Shown here in pieces: positions 1-8,181 of a stretch of DNA of 64,000 bases. Position numbers and translations under genes: made by a program. The notes beneath the pieces were generated by a model. The model worked only from the letters and a program-made list of their open reading frames with translations, was not told the origin of the DNA and searched no databases. The DNA comes from Flavobacterium hydrocarbonoxydans. Its GTDB lineage: Bacteria > Bacteroidota > Bacteroidia > Flavobacteriales > Flavobacteriaceae. Within the stretch, counting starts at the first letter, position 1, and every line of letters starts with the position of its first letter. The DNA is taken from assembly GCF_009789235.1 (NCBI RefSeq), contig NZ_WSTB01000005.1:124001-188000 (forward strand), read 5' to 3'.

Positions 1-1158
1 ACCTTTTATGTTATCGCGTTCCAGTTTTATGACTTCACGGGCTACGTCATCGGCGCAGCCTTTTCTTGAATTACCATCTAAATCAGCATAAAAACTTGGT
101 ATTTTGATATAGCCAATTTTATTTTCTTTCCCGATAATAAAACTGAAAACCGAATTATCCTCGTCTTTCATGACTTGTTTTTCGATGTAAACATCAAAGC
201 TTTTTCCTGAATTTCGCTTTAGCGTCAGGGTAATGTTTTTATTTGATTCGGATAAAATCATGGTCGAAATAGATTCCAGCGAAGAGCAGGAAACCTCTAA
301 TGTTTCTTTTTGATTGGAAATCGAAATAATCTGATCGCCCTTTTTTATCTGTCCCGTTTTAAAAGCCGGACCATTAGGATCAATTTCGTCCACTATAATT
401 TCGTTTTTCTCATTCAGATTAACCGTCATTCCAAGCGACAAATGTTCTTTAGATAAGGAAGCTACAAAACTCGATTTAGAATCATCGCTAAAGTAAGCGG
501 TGTGTGGATCAAAATAAGTACAGAAAAAGTTATAGAGCTTTTCCTGTTGTGTGCTTTTGGTTTCCAGAAGTGTATTGATTCTACAAATTTCATTCGATAA
601 AATCAATTTTCTGGAAGCAGCTTCAATCGATTTAAAATTCGTCTTTATAGAATCCAGATTATCACTTGATTCTACCATATCATCCATAATCTGATAGCGA
701 AGTTTTTTAAGCCAAACTTTCTCCAGATTGTCTTTATTTACATAAAAGTCAAATGTTTTTTTATAAAACCTAATGGTGTCTTTTTTAGTATAATCAAAGG
801 TTCCGGCTTGTATTTTCTGCAGCACCGTTTTAGTTCTTACAAGCCCATTTCTGTATTTACTTTCGATATCATCCAGAAAACTGCAATCGTTTTTCAGAAG
901 TAAATCATCCAGATTCAGGCGGTATTTTTCAGATAATTCTTTGTATTCATCCTTAAAAAAGATATTTCGGGCGGGATCTAATTCATTAATCAGGTTATCA
1001 AACACAAAGATCGATAAACTATCATCTACAGGTTTTGGTTTGATGTGTTCGGTTTGAATTAATGTATTTATTTGGTTTAGTATTTCACATGTTTTAGCGC
1101 TATTTTGACTAAATAGAACACTTGTAGTCAGTAAAAATACCAGAGAAAATTTTTTCAT
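1..1158 (-). CDS. S41 family C-terminal processing (tail-specific) peptidase, partial
   Basis: Reads from an ATG at 1158 leftwards and leaves the window at base 1 in frame after 386 codons, so the catalytic half is missing here. The protein opens with a Sec signal peptide (MKKFSLVFLLTTSVLFSQ). A helical tail-protease N-domain follows, with the stretch DDSLSIFVFDNLINELDPAR typical of Prc/CtpA proteins. A PDZ segment comes next, at about residues 225-310 (GMTVNLNEKNEIIVDEID, then GPAFKTGQIKKGDQI). In this family PDZ binds the substrate C-terminus and a Ser-Lys dyad downstream cleaves it, here in the periplasm. The dyad lies outside the window, so activity cannot be judged. It sits tail to tail with nothing: the next gene, gcvT, is on the same strand upstream. 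Confidence 0.85.
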   Translation of the reverse strand, partial: MKKFSLVFLLTTSVLFSQNSAKTCEILNQINTLIQTEHIKPKPVDDSLSIFVFDNLINELDPARNIFFKDEYKELSEKYRLNLDDLLLKNDCSFLDDIESKYRNGLVRTKTVLQKIQAGTFDYTKKDTIRFYKKTFDFYVNKDNLEKVWLKKLRYQIMDDMVESSDNLDSIKTNFKSIEAASRKLILSNEICRINTLLETKSTQQEKLYNFFCTYFDPHTAYFSDDSKSSFVASLSKEHLSLGMTVNLNEKNEIIVDEIDPNGPAFKTGQIKKGDQIISISNQKETLEVSCSSLESISTMILSESNKNITLTLKRNSGKSFDVYIEKQVMKDEDNSVFSFIIGKENKIGYIKIPSFYADLDGNSRKGCADDVAREVIKLERDNIKG

Positions 1159-1290
1159 ATATCGAAAGTCATCGTTTACATTAAAATTACGGTTATTTTT
1201 TAACATGAACCCGCACTTTCTCTAAAATATCGATGAGGAATATCTTTTTCTCCACGAATTGCATACATTGTTTTGTTTATCAAAAAGTTA

Positions 1291-1346
1291 GCCACGAATT
1301 CACGAATTATTATACATAAATTGAAAATAATTCGTGAATTCGTGGC
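1291..1346. repeat. 20-bp perfect inverted repeat
   Basis: Bases 1291-1310 and 1327-1346 are exact reverse complements with a 16-nt loop. Each arm is itself a doubled word (ACGAATTC, ACGAATT). It lies just past the gcvT terminator and before the S41 peptidase start. The same word, AATTCGTG, recurs near 5375 and 11355. Confidence 0.8.
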
Positions 1347-1352
1347 CATAAA

Positions 1353-1386
1353 AAAGCCGTTACAATTATTAATTTGTAACGGCTTT
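1353..1386 (-). terminator. Rho-independent terminator of gcvT
   Basis: AAAGCCGTTACAA and TTGTAACGGCTTT form a perfect 13-bp stem with an 8-nt loop, 22 bases after the gcvT stop. On the minus strand it is followed by a run of T. Confidence 0.85.
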
Positions 1387-1408
1387 AATACTTATTTATA
1401 TAAAAAAA

Positions 1409-2491
1409 CTATTTCTTGTAAAAAGGTAATTTCACCACTTTTGCAGCAACATCATTTTTTCTGATTCTGATAAAAATATCGCTGTCAACTGCGCTGTTGT
1501 CAACCGTAACATATCCCAAACCAATACCTTTACCCATAGAAGGCGACATCGTTCCCGAAGTTACAATACCAATCACGGTACCAGTAGCATCTACAATTTC
1601 GTAATCGTGTCTTGGCACGGCACGTTCCTGCATTTCAAAAGCAACTAACTTTTTGGTAACACCTGCTTCTTTTTGCTTTTTCAAACTTTCAGAATTGGTA
1701 AAATCTTTACTGAATTTCGTAATCCATCCCAATCCAGCTTCAAGTGGAGAAGTAGTATCGTTAATATCGTTTCCGTACAAACAGAAACCCATTTCAAGAC
1801 GTAAAGTATCACGAGCAGCCAATCCGATAGGTTTGATTCCGAAAGCAGCACCAGCCTCAAAAACCTTGTTCCAAATCGCTTCAGCATCGGCATTTTTGCA
1901 GTAAATTTCGAATCCACCAGAACCAGTATAACCTGTAGCCGAAATAATGACATCATTAAACCCAGCAAAATCAGCCACTTCAAAATGGTAATAAGGAATC
2001 GCAGCTAAATCTAAAGAAGACAAAGGCTGCATCGCCTCAACCGCTTTAGGTCCCTGAATAGCCAACAAAGAGTAGTCGTCAGACAAGTTTTTCATCTCAA
2101 CACCCAAATCATTGTTTGCCGAAATCCAGTTCCAGTCCTTCTCGATATTCGAAGCATTTACAACCAGTAAATACTCTTCTTCTTTCATTTTATACACAAT
2201 CAAATCATCTACGATTCCGCCGTCATTGTTTGGCAGGCAGGAATATTGCGCTCTACCAATCGTCAAAGTCGAAGCATCATTCGAAGTCACTTTCTGAATC
2301 AAAGCCAAAGCATTTGGACCCGAAAGCAAAAATTCACCCATGTGCGAAACGTCAAAAACGCCCACACTGTTACGAACTGTCTCGTGTTCAGCATTCACAC
2401 CTTCGTAAGTAATCGGCATGTTATAACCAGCAAACGGAAGCATTTTTGCTCCCAAACCTTCATGTATGTGCGTAAGCGCAGTATTTTTCAT
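1409..2491 (-). CDS. gcvT: Aminomethyltransferase, glycine cleavage system T protein
   Basis: This is the T protein of the glycine cleavage complex. It moves the methylene group from the lipoyl arm of H protein to tetrahydrofolate and releases ammonia. At 360 residues it has the usual length. The N-terminus ([20 protein letters not shown], then [14 protein letters not shown]) and the folate-binding middle ([15 protein letters not shown], then [20 protein letters not shown]) match the family throughout, including the conserved Asp after the first GYTG-type motif region and the RDTLRLE segment. It stands alone, without gcvH or gcvP, as is common in this phylum. A TAnnTTTG promoter lies just upstream and a strong terminator just downstream, so it is probably monocistronic. 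Confidence 0.97.
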   Translation of the reverse strand: MKNTALTHIHEGLGAKMLPFAGYNMPITYEGVNAEHETVRNSVGVFDVSHMGEFLLSGPNALALIQKVTSNDASTLTIGRAQYSCLPNNDGGIVDDLIVYKMKEEEYLLVVNASNIEKDWNWISANNDLGVEMKNLSDDYSLLAIQGPKAVEAMQPLSSLDLAAIPYYHFEVADFAGFNDVIISATGYTGSGGFEIYCKNADAEAIWNKVFEAGAAFGIKPIGLAARDTLRLEMGFCLYGNDINDTTSPLEAGLGWITKFSKDFTNSESLKKQKEAGVTKKLVAFEMQERAVPRHDYEIVDATGTVIGIVTSGTMSPSMGKGIGLGYVTVDNSAVDSDIFIRIRKNDVAAKVVKLPFYKK

Positions 2492-2516
2492 TGTGTAGTT
2501 TTAAGAAATTGTGACG

Positions 2517-2524
2517 CAAATTTA
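2517..2524 (-). promoter_or_regulatory. -7 promoter element of gcvT
   Basis: On the minus strand the sequence is TAAATTTG, an exact match to the Bacteroidota -7 consensus TAnnTTTG, 25 bases before the gcvT start. No convincing -33 TTTG is visible at the usual distance. Confidence 0.5.
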
Positions 2525-2575
2525 TTCAAAAAATATCGAAAATAAGCAGTCTAAATTATAAAATTCGCAAAGATT

Positions 2576-2660
2576 AGGAGCTATTTCCTGCTATCCGCTA
2601 TATCTTTTTGTTTTTAAAGAAAAAACAAAAAGGATGCCGCTTCTATCAGGGCTAGGGCTA
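2576..2660 (-). repeat. Dispersed 85-bp hairpin element, copy 1
   Basis: First of four copies (others at 3768, 37811 and 62630). In element orientation it starts AGCCCTAGCCCTGATAG and ends GGATAGCAGGAAATAGCTCC. In the centre (2604-2632) a perfect 12-bp stem, CTTTTTGTTTTT with AAAAACAAAAAG, closes a TCTTT loop. The outer ends are also imperfectly complementary. It lies between the divergent genes gcvT and nnrD, and the rest of that 336-bp gap holds nothing else I recognise apart from the gcvT promoter. Confidence 0.85.
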
Positions 2661-2827
2661 TTCGGTTATGAGAAACACTTTCTTCTTCAAATTTTTATTG
2701 TAACTTTAATAACCTGAATTTTAATTATCATTTACTGTAAACGGCTAATTAAAAATCCGTTTTATCCGCGTTATAATTAACCTCAATCCATAAGTAATTA
2801 AATAATCACAATAGATAAACAAGTCAA

Positions 2828-3676
2828 ATGAAAGACCCGTTTTTAATTACAAAAGAAGAAATTCTACAACTCTATAAACCCGTAAACCCTACAGCGCATA
2901 AAGGAATTCAGGGACACGCTGTCATTATTGCAGGAAGTTACGGCAAAATCGGAGCGGCAGTTTTGGCATCAAAAGCAGCATTAAAATCAGGTTGCGGACT
3001 CGTCACTACTTTTGCACCGCAATGTGGTTATACAATTCTGCAAACCGCCATTCCGGAAGTAATGGTTGTAACGGATGAAAACCCTAATTTTATTACCAAT
3101 ATCAAGCTTCCGTTTATTCCGCAAGCTGTTGCGATTGGTCCGGGAATCGGGCAGGAGCAAGCCACTCAAAAAGCTTTGCATACCTTTTTGAAAACAAATA
3201 TTCCGCCTTTGGTTCTCGATGCAGATGCGCTCAATATTATATCAAAAAAACCATCCTGGTTGGATTTATCACCTAAAAACACAATCCTGACACCACATCC
3301 AAAAGAACTCGAACGCTTAATTGGTAAATGGAATTCGGATGCCGAAAAATTTCAAAAAACAATTGCTTTTTCTGAAAAGTATAAAGTAATTATTGTCATG
3401 AAAGGTGCACCCACATTTATCATTCATCAACAGAAGGTCTATCAAAACACCACGGGAAACGCCGCTTTGGCAACTGCAGGAAGCGGTGATGTCTTAACCG
3501 GAATCATAACAAGTCTGCTTGCCCAAGGTTACGAATCTTTACAAGCAGCGCAATTGGGTGTTTTTCTTCACGGATTAACTGCTGATATAGCGCTACCTGA
3601 AACGGGTTATGAGTCTTTTATAGCATCGAATATTATGGAGAATTTAGGAAAAGCTTTTTTGGAATTAGATAATTAG
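2828..3676 (+). CDS. nnrD: ADP-dependent NAD(P)H-hydrate dehydratase
   Basis: It repairs hydrated NAD(P)H by ATP- or ADP-dependent dehydration in the cytoplasm. The ribokinase-like YjeF C-terminal fold is clear: GHAVIIAGSYGKIGAAVLAS near residue 30, AIGPGIGQ near 103, LDADALN near 137, TPHPKELERL near 157, and the catalytic loop TAGSGDVLTGIITSLL near 219 with its GSGD Asp. At 282 residues it covers only the dehydratase domain. The NnrE epimerase domain, often fused at the N-terminus as in E. coli YjeF, is absent from this gene and from the window. The ATG at 2828 starts directly before the conserved domain. A copy of the 85-bp element lies on each side of the gene. Confidence 0.93.
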   Translation: MKDPFLITKEEILQLYKPVNPTAHKGIQGHAVIIAGSYGKIGAAVLASKAALKSGCGLVTTFAPQCGYTILQTAIPEVMVVTDENPNFITNIKLPFIPQAVAIGPGIGQEQATQKALHTFLKTNIPPLVLDADALNIISKKPSWLDLSPKNTILTPHPKELERLIGKWNSDAEKFQKTIAFSEKYKVIIVMKGAPTFIIHQQKVYQNTTGNAALATAGSGDVLTGIITSLLAQGYESLQAAQLGVFLHGLTADIALPETGYESFIASNIMENLGKAFLELDN

Positions 3677-3767
3677 ATAATGTGTCAATTAGATAATTGA
3701 ATTGTGTTCACATTTTGTTATTCCAGAAATGATAAAAATAAACGAAAATATCCTTTTGAAAACGGAT

Positions 3768-3852
3768 GCCCTAGCCCCGATAGAAGTGGAAATCCTTTTG
3801 TTTTTTTCTTTAAAAAACAAAAGATTGCAACGGATAGCGGGATTAGCTCCTG
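3768..3852 (+). repeat. Dispersed 85-bp hairpin element, copy 2
   Basis: Same element as at 2576, in the opposite orientation, about 90 bases after the nnrD stop. The central stem at 3795-3823 is CTTTTGTTTTTT with AAAAAACAAAAG around a TCTTT loop. It differs in sequence from copy 1 but is still perfectly paired. An ORF drawn across it (3702-4043) is not a gene. The rest of the 376-bp gap contains TTTGCGAC/TTTGCGAG words near 3908-3935. Confidence 0.85.
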
Positions 3853-4052
3853 AAAAAAAGATTTGGTTTTATTATAGAAATCGGAAAGACAAACATGACG
3901 AAAAAAAACTTTGCGACTTAGCGCCTTTGCGAGCAAATTTCCGCACCAATACTAAATTTACTTCGAGAAGCCTGCAGTTAAAAAATCTAAAATCTAAACT
4001 CAGAAATCTAAAATCAAAAATCCGTAAGTTTGTATTCCAGTAAATACTGCTT

Positions 4053-4832
4053 ATGAAAAACTTCGATCTCAGAACCGTAAATGTTACACGATATATAACA
4101 CCTTTGCGCGAAGGCGGTTCTTTACCCGCTTTGGCAGAAGCCGACGACGATTTTAAATATGTCCTTAAATTCAAAGGTGCGGGTCACGGCGTAAAAGCCC
4201 TGATTGCCGAGTTGGTAGGTGGACAAATCGCCAAAGCCTTAAAATTGCAATTACCGGAACTGGTTTTCGCGAATCTCGACGAAGCTTTCGGACGTACAGA
4301 AGCCGACGAAGAAATTCAGGATCTGTTGCAGGGAAGTCAGGGGTTGAATTTAGCACTTCACTTTTTATCAGGAGCGATTACTTTTGATCCGGTAGTAACG
4401 ACTGTCGATGCCAAACAAGCCTCGCAAATTGTCTGGCTTGATGCGTACATCACCAATGTAGATCGTACTTTTAAGAATACCAATATGCTCATCTGGCATA
4501 AAGAATTATGGCTGATCGATCACGGAGCCTGTTTGTATTTTCATCATTCCTGGAACAATTGGGAGCAACACGCCAAAAGCCCTTTTGCTTTGATAAAAGA
4601 CCATGTTTTGTTGCCACAAGCGTCACTTTTGCAAGAGGTCGATGCCGAGTTTAAAGCACTTTTAACTCCCGAAGTATTAGAAGAAATAGTCGATACAATT
4701 CCGCTGGAATGGCTGGAGTGGGAGGACACTGATGAAACACCCGAAGCTTTGCGAAATGTATATCTGCAGTTTTTGCAAACTAGATTAAACCATTCTGAAA
4801 TTTTTGTAAAACAAGCGCAAGATGCAAGATAG
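4053..4832 (+). CDS. HipA-like Ser/Thr kinase (HipA_2 type)
   Basis: A 259-residue protein resembling the short HipA-family kinases rather than the full HipA toxin. Visible kinase elements: the loop KFKGAGHGVKALIAELVGGQ at 40-58, a catalytic-loop motif NVDRTFKNTN at 135-144 whose Asp137 and Asn match the D-x(4)-N logic of HipA, and a DFG-equivalent LIDHGACL at 154-161 with Asp156. The DUF3037 gene overlaps its end by 11 bp, so the two are translationally coupled. The paired arrangement is known across many phyla but its function is not established. A toxin-antitoxin or regulatory kinase role is only inferred from the HipA fold. No HipB-like HTH gene is adjacent. Confidence 0.82.
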   Translation: MKNFDLRTVNVTRYITPLREGGSLPALAEADDDFKYVLKFKGAGHGVKALIAELVGGQIAKALKLQLPELVFANLDEAFGRTEADEEIQDLLQGSQGLNLALHFLSGAITFDPVVTTVDAKQASQIVWLDAYITNVDRTFKNTNMLIWHKELWLIDHGACLYFHHSWNNWEQHAKSPFALIKDHVLLPQASLLQEVDAEFKALLTPEVLEEIVDTIPLEWLEWEDTDETPEALRNVYLQFLQTRLNHSEIFVKQAQDAR

Positions 4833-5205
4833 TCACTTATATGAGTATGCCGTAATTCGTGTGGTACCCAGAGTCGAGCGCGAAGAATTCCTGAATATCG
4901 GAATCATTTTGTTTTGCAAAAAAGCCAAATTTATAAAAGTATTGTCTCATATTGACGATGCCAAAGTAGCAGCTCTTTCTGCCGATTTTGATATTGAGCA
5001 ATTGCATTGTAATGTAACGGCCCTGAAAAAAATAGCCAATGGAGACAAAGATGGCGGACCAATTGGCGAATTTGATATTCCGTCGCGTTTTCGCTGGCTG
5101 ACAGCTATTCGTAGTTCGGCGATTCAGACTTCGAGACCACATTCGGGTCTGTGTGAAGATTTGGAGAAAACGATTCAGCGTTTGTTTGAAGAACTTGTGC
5201 TGTAA
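4822..5205 (+). CDS. DUF3037 domain protein, partner of the HipA-like kinase
   Basis: A 127-residue protein that starts 11 bp inside the end of the HipA-like gene. The DUF3037 signature is visible at the start: YEYAVIRVVPRVEREEFLNI, then GIILFCKKAKFI. After it, RFRWLTAIRSSAIQTSRPHS, then GLCEDLEKTIQRLFEEL, is the usual C-terminus. No enzyme motif is apparent. The tight overlap implies equal expression and probably a physical or regulatory partnership with the kinase. Whether it is substrate, antitoxin or adaptor cannot be read from sequence. Confidence 0.85.
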   Translation: MQDSHLYEYAVIRVVPRVEREEFLNIGIILFCKKAKFIKVLSHIDDAKVAALSADFDIEQLHCNVTALKKIANGDKDGGPIGEFDIPSRFRWLTAIRSSAIQTSRPHSGLCEDLEKTIQRLFEELVL

Positions 5206-5214
5206 ATGTTTTTC

Positions 5215-5290
5215 ACCATATAAGTTATATAAGAAAATTTAAGTTTGAACTTAAAAATTTCGTGAAGTCGCAAGGCCATATAAGAAAAAA
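5215..5290 (+). repeat. 76-bp repeat, copy A
   Basis: Begins ACCATATAAGTTATATAAG and ends with a second CATATAAG. A nearly identical copy in the same orientation lies at 7436. The two flank the pectate lyase and Crp/Fnr genes. Confidence 0.8.
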
Positions 5291-5415
5291 CTACGCGAAT
5301 CTCTGCGAATAAGCTTTGTGTATCTCTGTGTAAAATCTGAAATAAAAAAAACACGAACTACATTCCTATAATTCGTGGTTTAAAAACTAAACTAACTCTA
5401 TTTTTTTTGGATTTT

Positions 5416-6522
5416 TTAGAAAGATCCGCAGATGTTGCCGCCTAAAGTAGCTCCTGCATTTGCCGAAACATCGGCTTTAACAGCAGTTTTAACAAGTTTT
5501 ACAATAGTGTAAGGAGGCGTAAAAGCAGTTTTATTTCCGGCTTGGTTTCCAGTTGTGTTTGTAAAAACATTATCAACTGCTGTAACTGCTGTGTAACCAG
5601 TCATTAAATCAATTGGCGTTTTTACACCTTCAAAAACATTACTTTCTACACGAATATCAGCTTCAAAACCTGCTGCAACACATTTGTTACTTACAGTGCT
5701 ATTAAAGAAATTATTCAGTAAATGCACTTTTCCAAAGCGAACTCTAGGCATTCTTTCTTTACAGCCTGGAGCCCACCAGCAACGGGCAAAAGTAATTCTT
5801 AGTTTTCCACGATCTCCTGTTGCTCCGTCGCTTGAACCAATTAAGTTTGAATATCTGTGATCATCAGAACCTCCAGAACCTCCAGCTTTTGGCGGTTTTA
5901 GGTAATGAAATTTAGAATACGTAACTGAAATATAATCTGACTTGTTTTTGATGTCGAAGTTTCCGTCAACACCATCTCTAAATTCGCAGTGGTCCACCCA
6001 CACGTTTGTACATTCGTCAAGAATAGCATTATCCCAACCGTCAGTATCATAAGCGCCGGGACCTTCAAAAATTAGATTTCTAATAATGATGTTTTTGCAT
6101 CTTTTGATATTGATAATTCCGGAAGCATCTTTGGTTTGATTTGTTGAAACCAGTTTTGCACCGCTAGCACCATAAATGGTTTTGCCTGTCTGATCCTGAA
6201 ACGACAATCTTGTTGTAACTGTAATAGTTCCGGAAACTTTGATCACTTTTACAGAACTGTTTTCAATCGCCGATTTCAATTGCGCATAAGTCGTAACTGT
6301 TGTTTCTGTCGATGTTCCTCCTCCAGTTGTTCCTCCATTTTGAGAGGCCCATCCTGGAACCTGAGCACAGTTTCCTACTTTAGCCGTTAAGTTACTTCCC
6401 GTAGAAGCTGCAGCAATAATTTTTTCATCATTTTGTGATGAAGCAATTTCCTCGGTGTTACATGCTGTAAAACCGAATGCCAATGTCAATAAGAACATGG
6501 TGAGGGTTGATTTAAATTTCAT
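5416..6522 (-). CDS. Pectate lyase, polysaccharide lyase family 1, lipoprotein
   Basis: It cleaves polygalacturonate by beta-elimination. The 368 residues begin with a lipoprotein signal whose lipobox ends at Cys21 (GFTAC). A Gly/Thr-rich linker follows to about residue 75. The right-handed beta-helix then carries the PL1 hallmarks: VWVDHCEF at 174-181 with the following DGNFDIKNKSDYISV calcium-site region, and RMPRVRFG at 257-264 containing the catalytic-site Arg, followed by HLLNNFF. Surface anchoring through the lipid is expected. There is no SusC/D pair or other pectin gene nearby, so it is not part of a polysaccharide utilisation locus here. A 12-bp perfect palindrome upstream may be an operator. 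It lies between two 76-bp direct repeats. Confidence 0.93.
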   Translation of the reverse strand: MKFKSTLTMFLLTLAFGFTACNTEEIASSQNDEKIIAAASTGSNLTAKVGNCAQVPGWASQNGGTTGGGTSTETTVTTYAQLKSAIENSSVKVIKVSGTITVTTRLSFQDQTGKTIYGASGAKLVSTNQTKDASGIINIKRCKNIIIRNLIFEGPGAYDTDGWDNAILDECTNVWVDHCEFRDGVDGNFDIKNKSDYISVTYSKFHYLKPPKAGGSGGSDDHRYSNLIGSSDGATGDRGKLRITFARCWWAPGCKERMPRVRFGKVHLLNNFFNSTVSNKCVAAGFEADIRVESNVFEGVKTPIDLMTGYTAVTAVDNVFTNTTGNQAGNKTAFTPPYTIVKLVKTAVKADVSANAGATLGGNICGSF

Positions 6523-6680
6523 AATTTAAGTTTGGGGTTTATAAGTATTTAACAATACAAATCTGCGGATAATTGCACTTAAAAAAGTTGAACAAGTTCA
6601 ATGTTTTGAAAAAATATCTACAAAAAGTATTTTTTTAACAGTTGTTAAGTGACAAAATTTTTTAAAACAAGTATTTTTGC

Positions 6681-6692
6681 GTAATCGATTAC
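6681..6692. promoter_or_regulatory. Palindromic operator candidate upstream of the pectate lyase
   Basis: GTAATCGATTAC is a perfect 12-bp palindrome in the 230-bp spacer between the divergent pectate lyase and Crp/Fnr genes. The form, with a central CG inside an AT-rich dyad, resembles LacI-family operators. Which protein binds it is not visible, and no LacI regulator is in the window. Confidence 0.35.
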
Positions 6693-6752
6693 ATTATTAT
6701 TTTTTTAATTCATTCTAATACTTACGCCCCAAGTAAGAATAAAAGTAAAAAT

Positions 6753-7322
6753 ATGTACAAAGCCCTCAGATTAAGCATCGAACGCAAAATTCCTTTGACA
6801 GATGAAGAATGGAAATTTATAGTTGAAAAAACCGAGTTTATCAAACTAAAAAAAAATGAATATTTGCAAGTCCAGGACTCTAATAGTTCTTACGAAGGCT
6901 TTATTTTGAAAGGTGCTTTTAAAACCTACATTTTGAATGACAATGGTACCGAAAGCGTTATTTTTTTCTCCTTCGAAAACGAATGGATGTGTGATCTCGA
7001 AAGTTTCTATCATCAAAAACCTACCACCTACAATATCAAGGCAATTGAAGACAGCGAAATCCTTGTTATTAGTAAGGCTAATAAAGCCCTTTTGTTTGAG
7101 CAGGTGCCAAAGTTAATCCAGTTTCACATCCTTATGGTCGAAAAAGCCAATATTGCCATCCAGCAAAGACTTTTAGATGTCTTAAACAAAACTTCCAAAC
7201 AAAGGTATCTGGAGTTTATCGAGAAGTATTCGCACAAAGTGGGGAAAATCAACAACAGGAATTTGTCTTCTTATCTCGGAGTTTCACACGAATTTTTGTC
7301 TAAGATTAAAAAAAGGTGTTGA
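6753..7322 (+). CDS. Crp/Fnr family transcriptional regulator
   Basis: A 189-residue regulator of the kind abundant in Bacteroidota. Residues about 25-110 form a cNMP-binding-like beta roll (LKKNEYLQVQDSNSSYEGFI, then LKGAFKTYI). The long dimer helix follows, and a C-terminal helix-turn-helix at about 165-188 (NRNLSSYLGVSHEFLSKIKK). The Arg-Ser pair that contacts cAMP in E. coli CRP is not evident, so the ligand is unknown. It is divergent from the pectate lyase, and a direct regulatory link is only a guess from position. Few family members in this phylum regulate their neighbour. Confidence 0.88.
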   Translation: MYKALRLSIERKIPLTDEEWKFIVEKTEFIKLKKNEYLQVQDSNSSYEGFILKGAFKTYILNDNGTESVIFFSFENEWMCDLESFYHQKPTTYNIKAIEDSEILVISKANKALLFEQVPKLIQFHILMVEKANIAIQQRLLDVLNKTSKQRYLEFIEKYSHKVGKINNRNLSSYLGVSHEFLSKIKKRC

Positions 7323-7435
7323 AAAGAGAGGGGCTGAGATTCTCTGTAGAGTCGCACTGCAATGCGTCTAATATATTTTATCATAGAATGCGAGACTAAA
7401 AAAAACTCTGCGAATCTTGATGTTAAACCTTTTTT

Positions 7436-7510
7436 ACCATATAAGTTATATAAGAAAATTTAAGCTGGAACTTAAAAATCTCGGGAAGTCGCAAGGACAT
7501 ATAAGAAAGA
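7436..7510 (+). repeat. 76-bp repeat, copy B
   Basis: Direct copy of 5215-5290 with a handful of substitutions (for example TTTGAAC in A, CTGGAAC in B). TTTGCGCC/TTTGCGAG words follow to about 7565. This accounts for the 250-bp gap before the GNAT gene. Confidence 0.8.
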
Positions 7511-7571
7511 ACTTTGTGCCTCTGCGCCTTTGCGAGACTAAAAAAGCCTCCGCGAATCTCTGTGGTATAAA

Positions 7572-8078
7572 CTATACTAGCTTCTCTAAAAAGATAAACT
7601 CCAGCGGTTCGGCTGAAATCGTAATATGAATTTCGCTTTGCGGGAAAGCTTCTCTTTCGCCTGTATCAGTATAACCGTTGCGTTTGTACCAGGCAATAAG
7701 CTCCTCACGTACCGAAATTACTGTCATAATAATACTCGACAAACCTAAAGCTTTAGCCTGATTTTCGGCTTCGGCCAGCATCTTTTTGCCGATACCGCTG
7801 TTTTGTAATTCGGGAGAAACGGTTAACATTCCTAAATACAATTGCGTGCCTTTTTCGACCAGTAAAACCGAACCGATAATCTGGTCGTTCTCCGTAAATT
7901 TCAGAAAAGTGTTTTTTGAATCCTCTAGAATTTCAGTTAATTCTTCTTCGGTGGTTCTTTTTCCTTCTAATAAATGGGCTTCGGTAGTCCAGCCTTTTTT
8001 TGAAGTTTCGCCTCTGTATGCCGAATTGATTAAGGTATTTAATGCCGGAATGTCGGCTAATGTTGCTTTTGTAATCAT
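7572..8078 (-). CDS. GNAT family N-acetyltransferase
   Basis: A 168-residue acetyl-CoA-dependent acetyltransferase of unknown substrate. Motif A of the fold is clear in the middle: LYLGMLTVSPELQNSGIGKK, then MLAEAENQAKALG, where the Q-x-x-G-I-G-K segment binds the CoA pyrophosphate. A C-terminal WYKRNGYTDTGERE forms the last strand region. It has a TAnnTTTG promoter directly upstream and stands as a single gene beside the 21-nt array. Confidence 0.9.
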   Translation of the reverse strand: MITKATLADIPALNTLINSAYRGETSKKGWTTEAHLLEGKRTTEEELTEILEDSKNTFLKFTENDQIIGSVLLVEKGTQLYLGMLTVSPELQNSGIGKKMLAEAENQAKALGLSSIIMTVISVREELIAWYKRNGYTDTGEREAFPQSEIHITISAEPLEFIFLEKLV

Positions 8079-8113
8079 GGTTGGTGTGCTGTAGTCCTTT
8101 AATTTTTAAATGT

Positions 8114-8121
8114 CAAAGGTA
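8114..8121 (-). promoter_or_regulatory. -7 promoter element of the GNAT gene
   Basis: TACCTTTG on the minus strand matches TAnnTTTG exactly, about 35 bases before the ATG at 8078. Transcription would run away from the 21-nt array. Confidence 0.45.
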
Positions 8122-8181
8122 AATAAATGTTGTCTAAAAGGAAATGAGACAGTGTGATTATGAAATTAAAAAAATACAACG

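Noticed and set aside
3702..4043. Plus-strand ORF of 113 codons
   Set aside because: It covers the 85-bp hairpin element and TTTGCG words; no family match or start signal.
5416..7322. Polysaccharide utilisation locus
   Set aside because: Only one lyase is present; there is no SusC/SusD pair, sugar transporter or further pectin enzyme.
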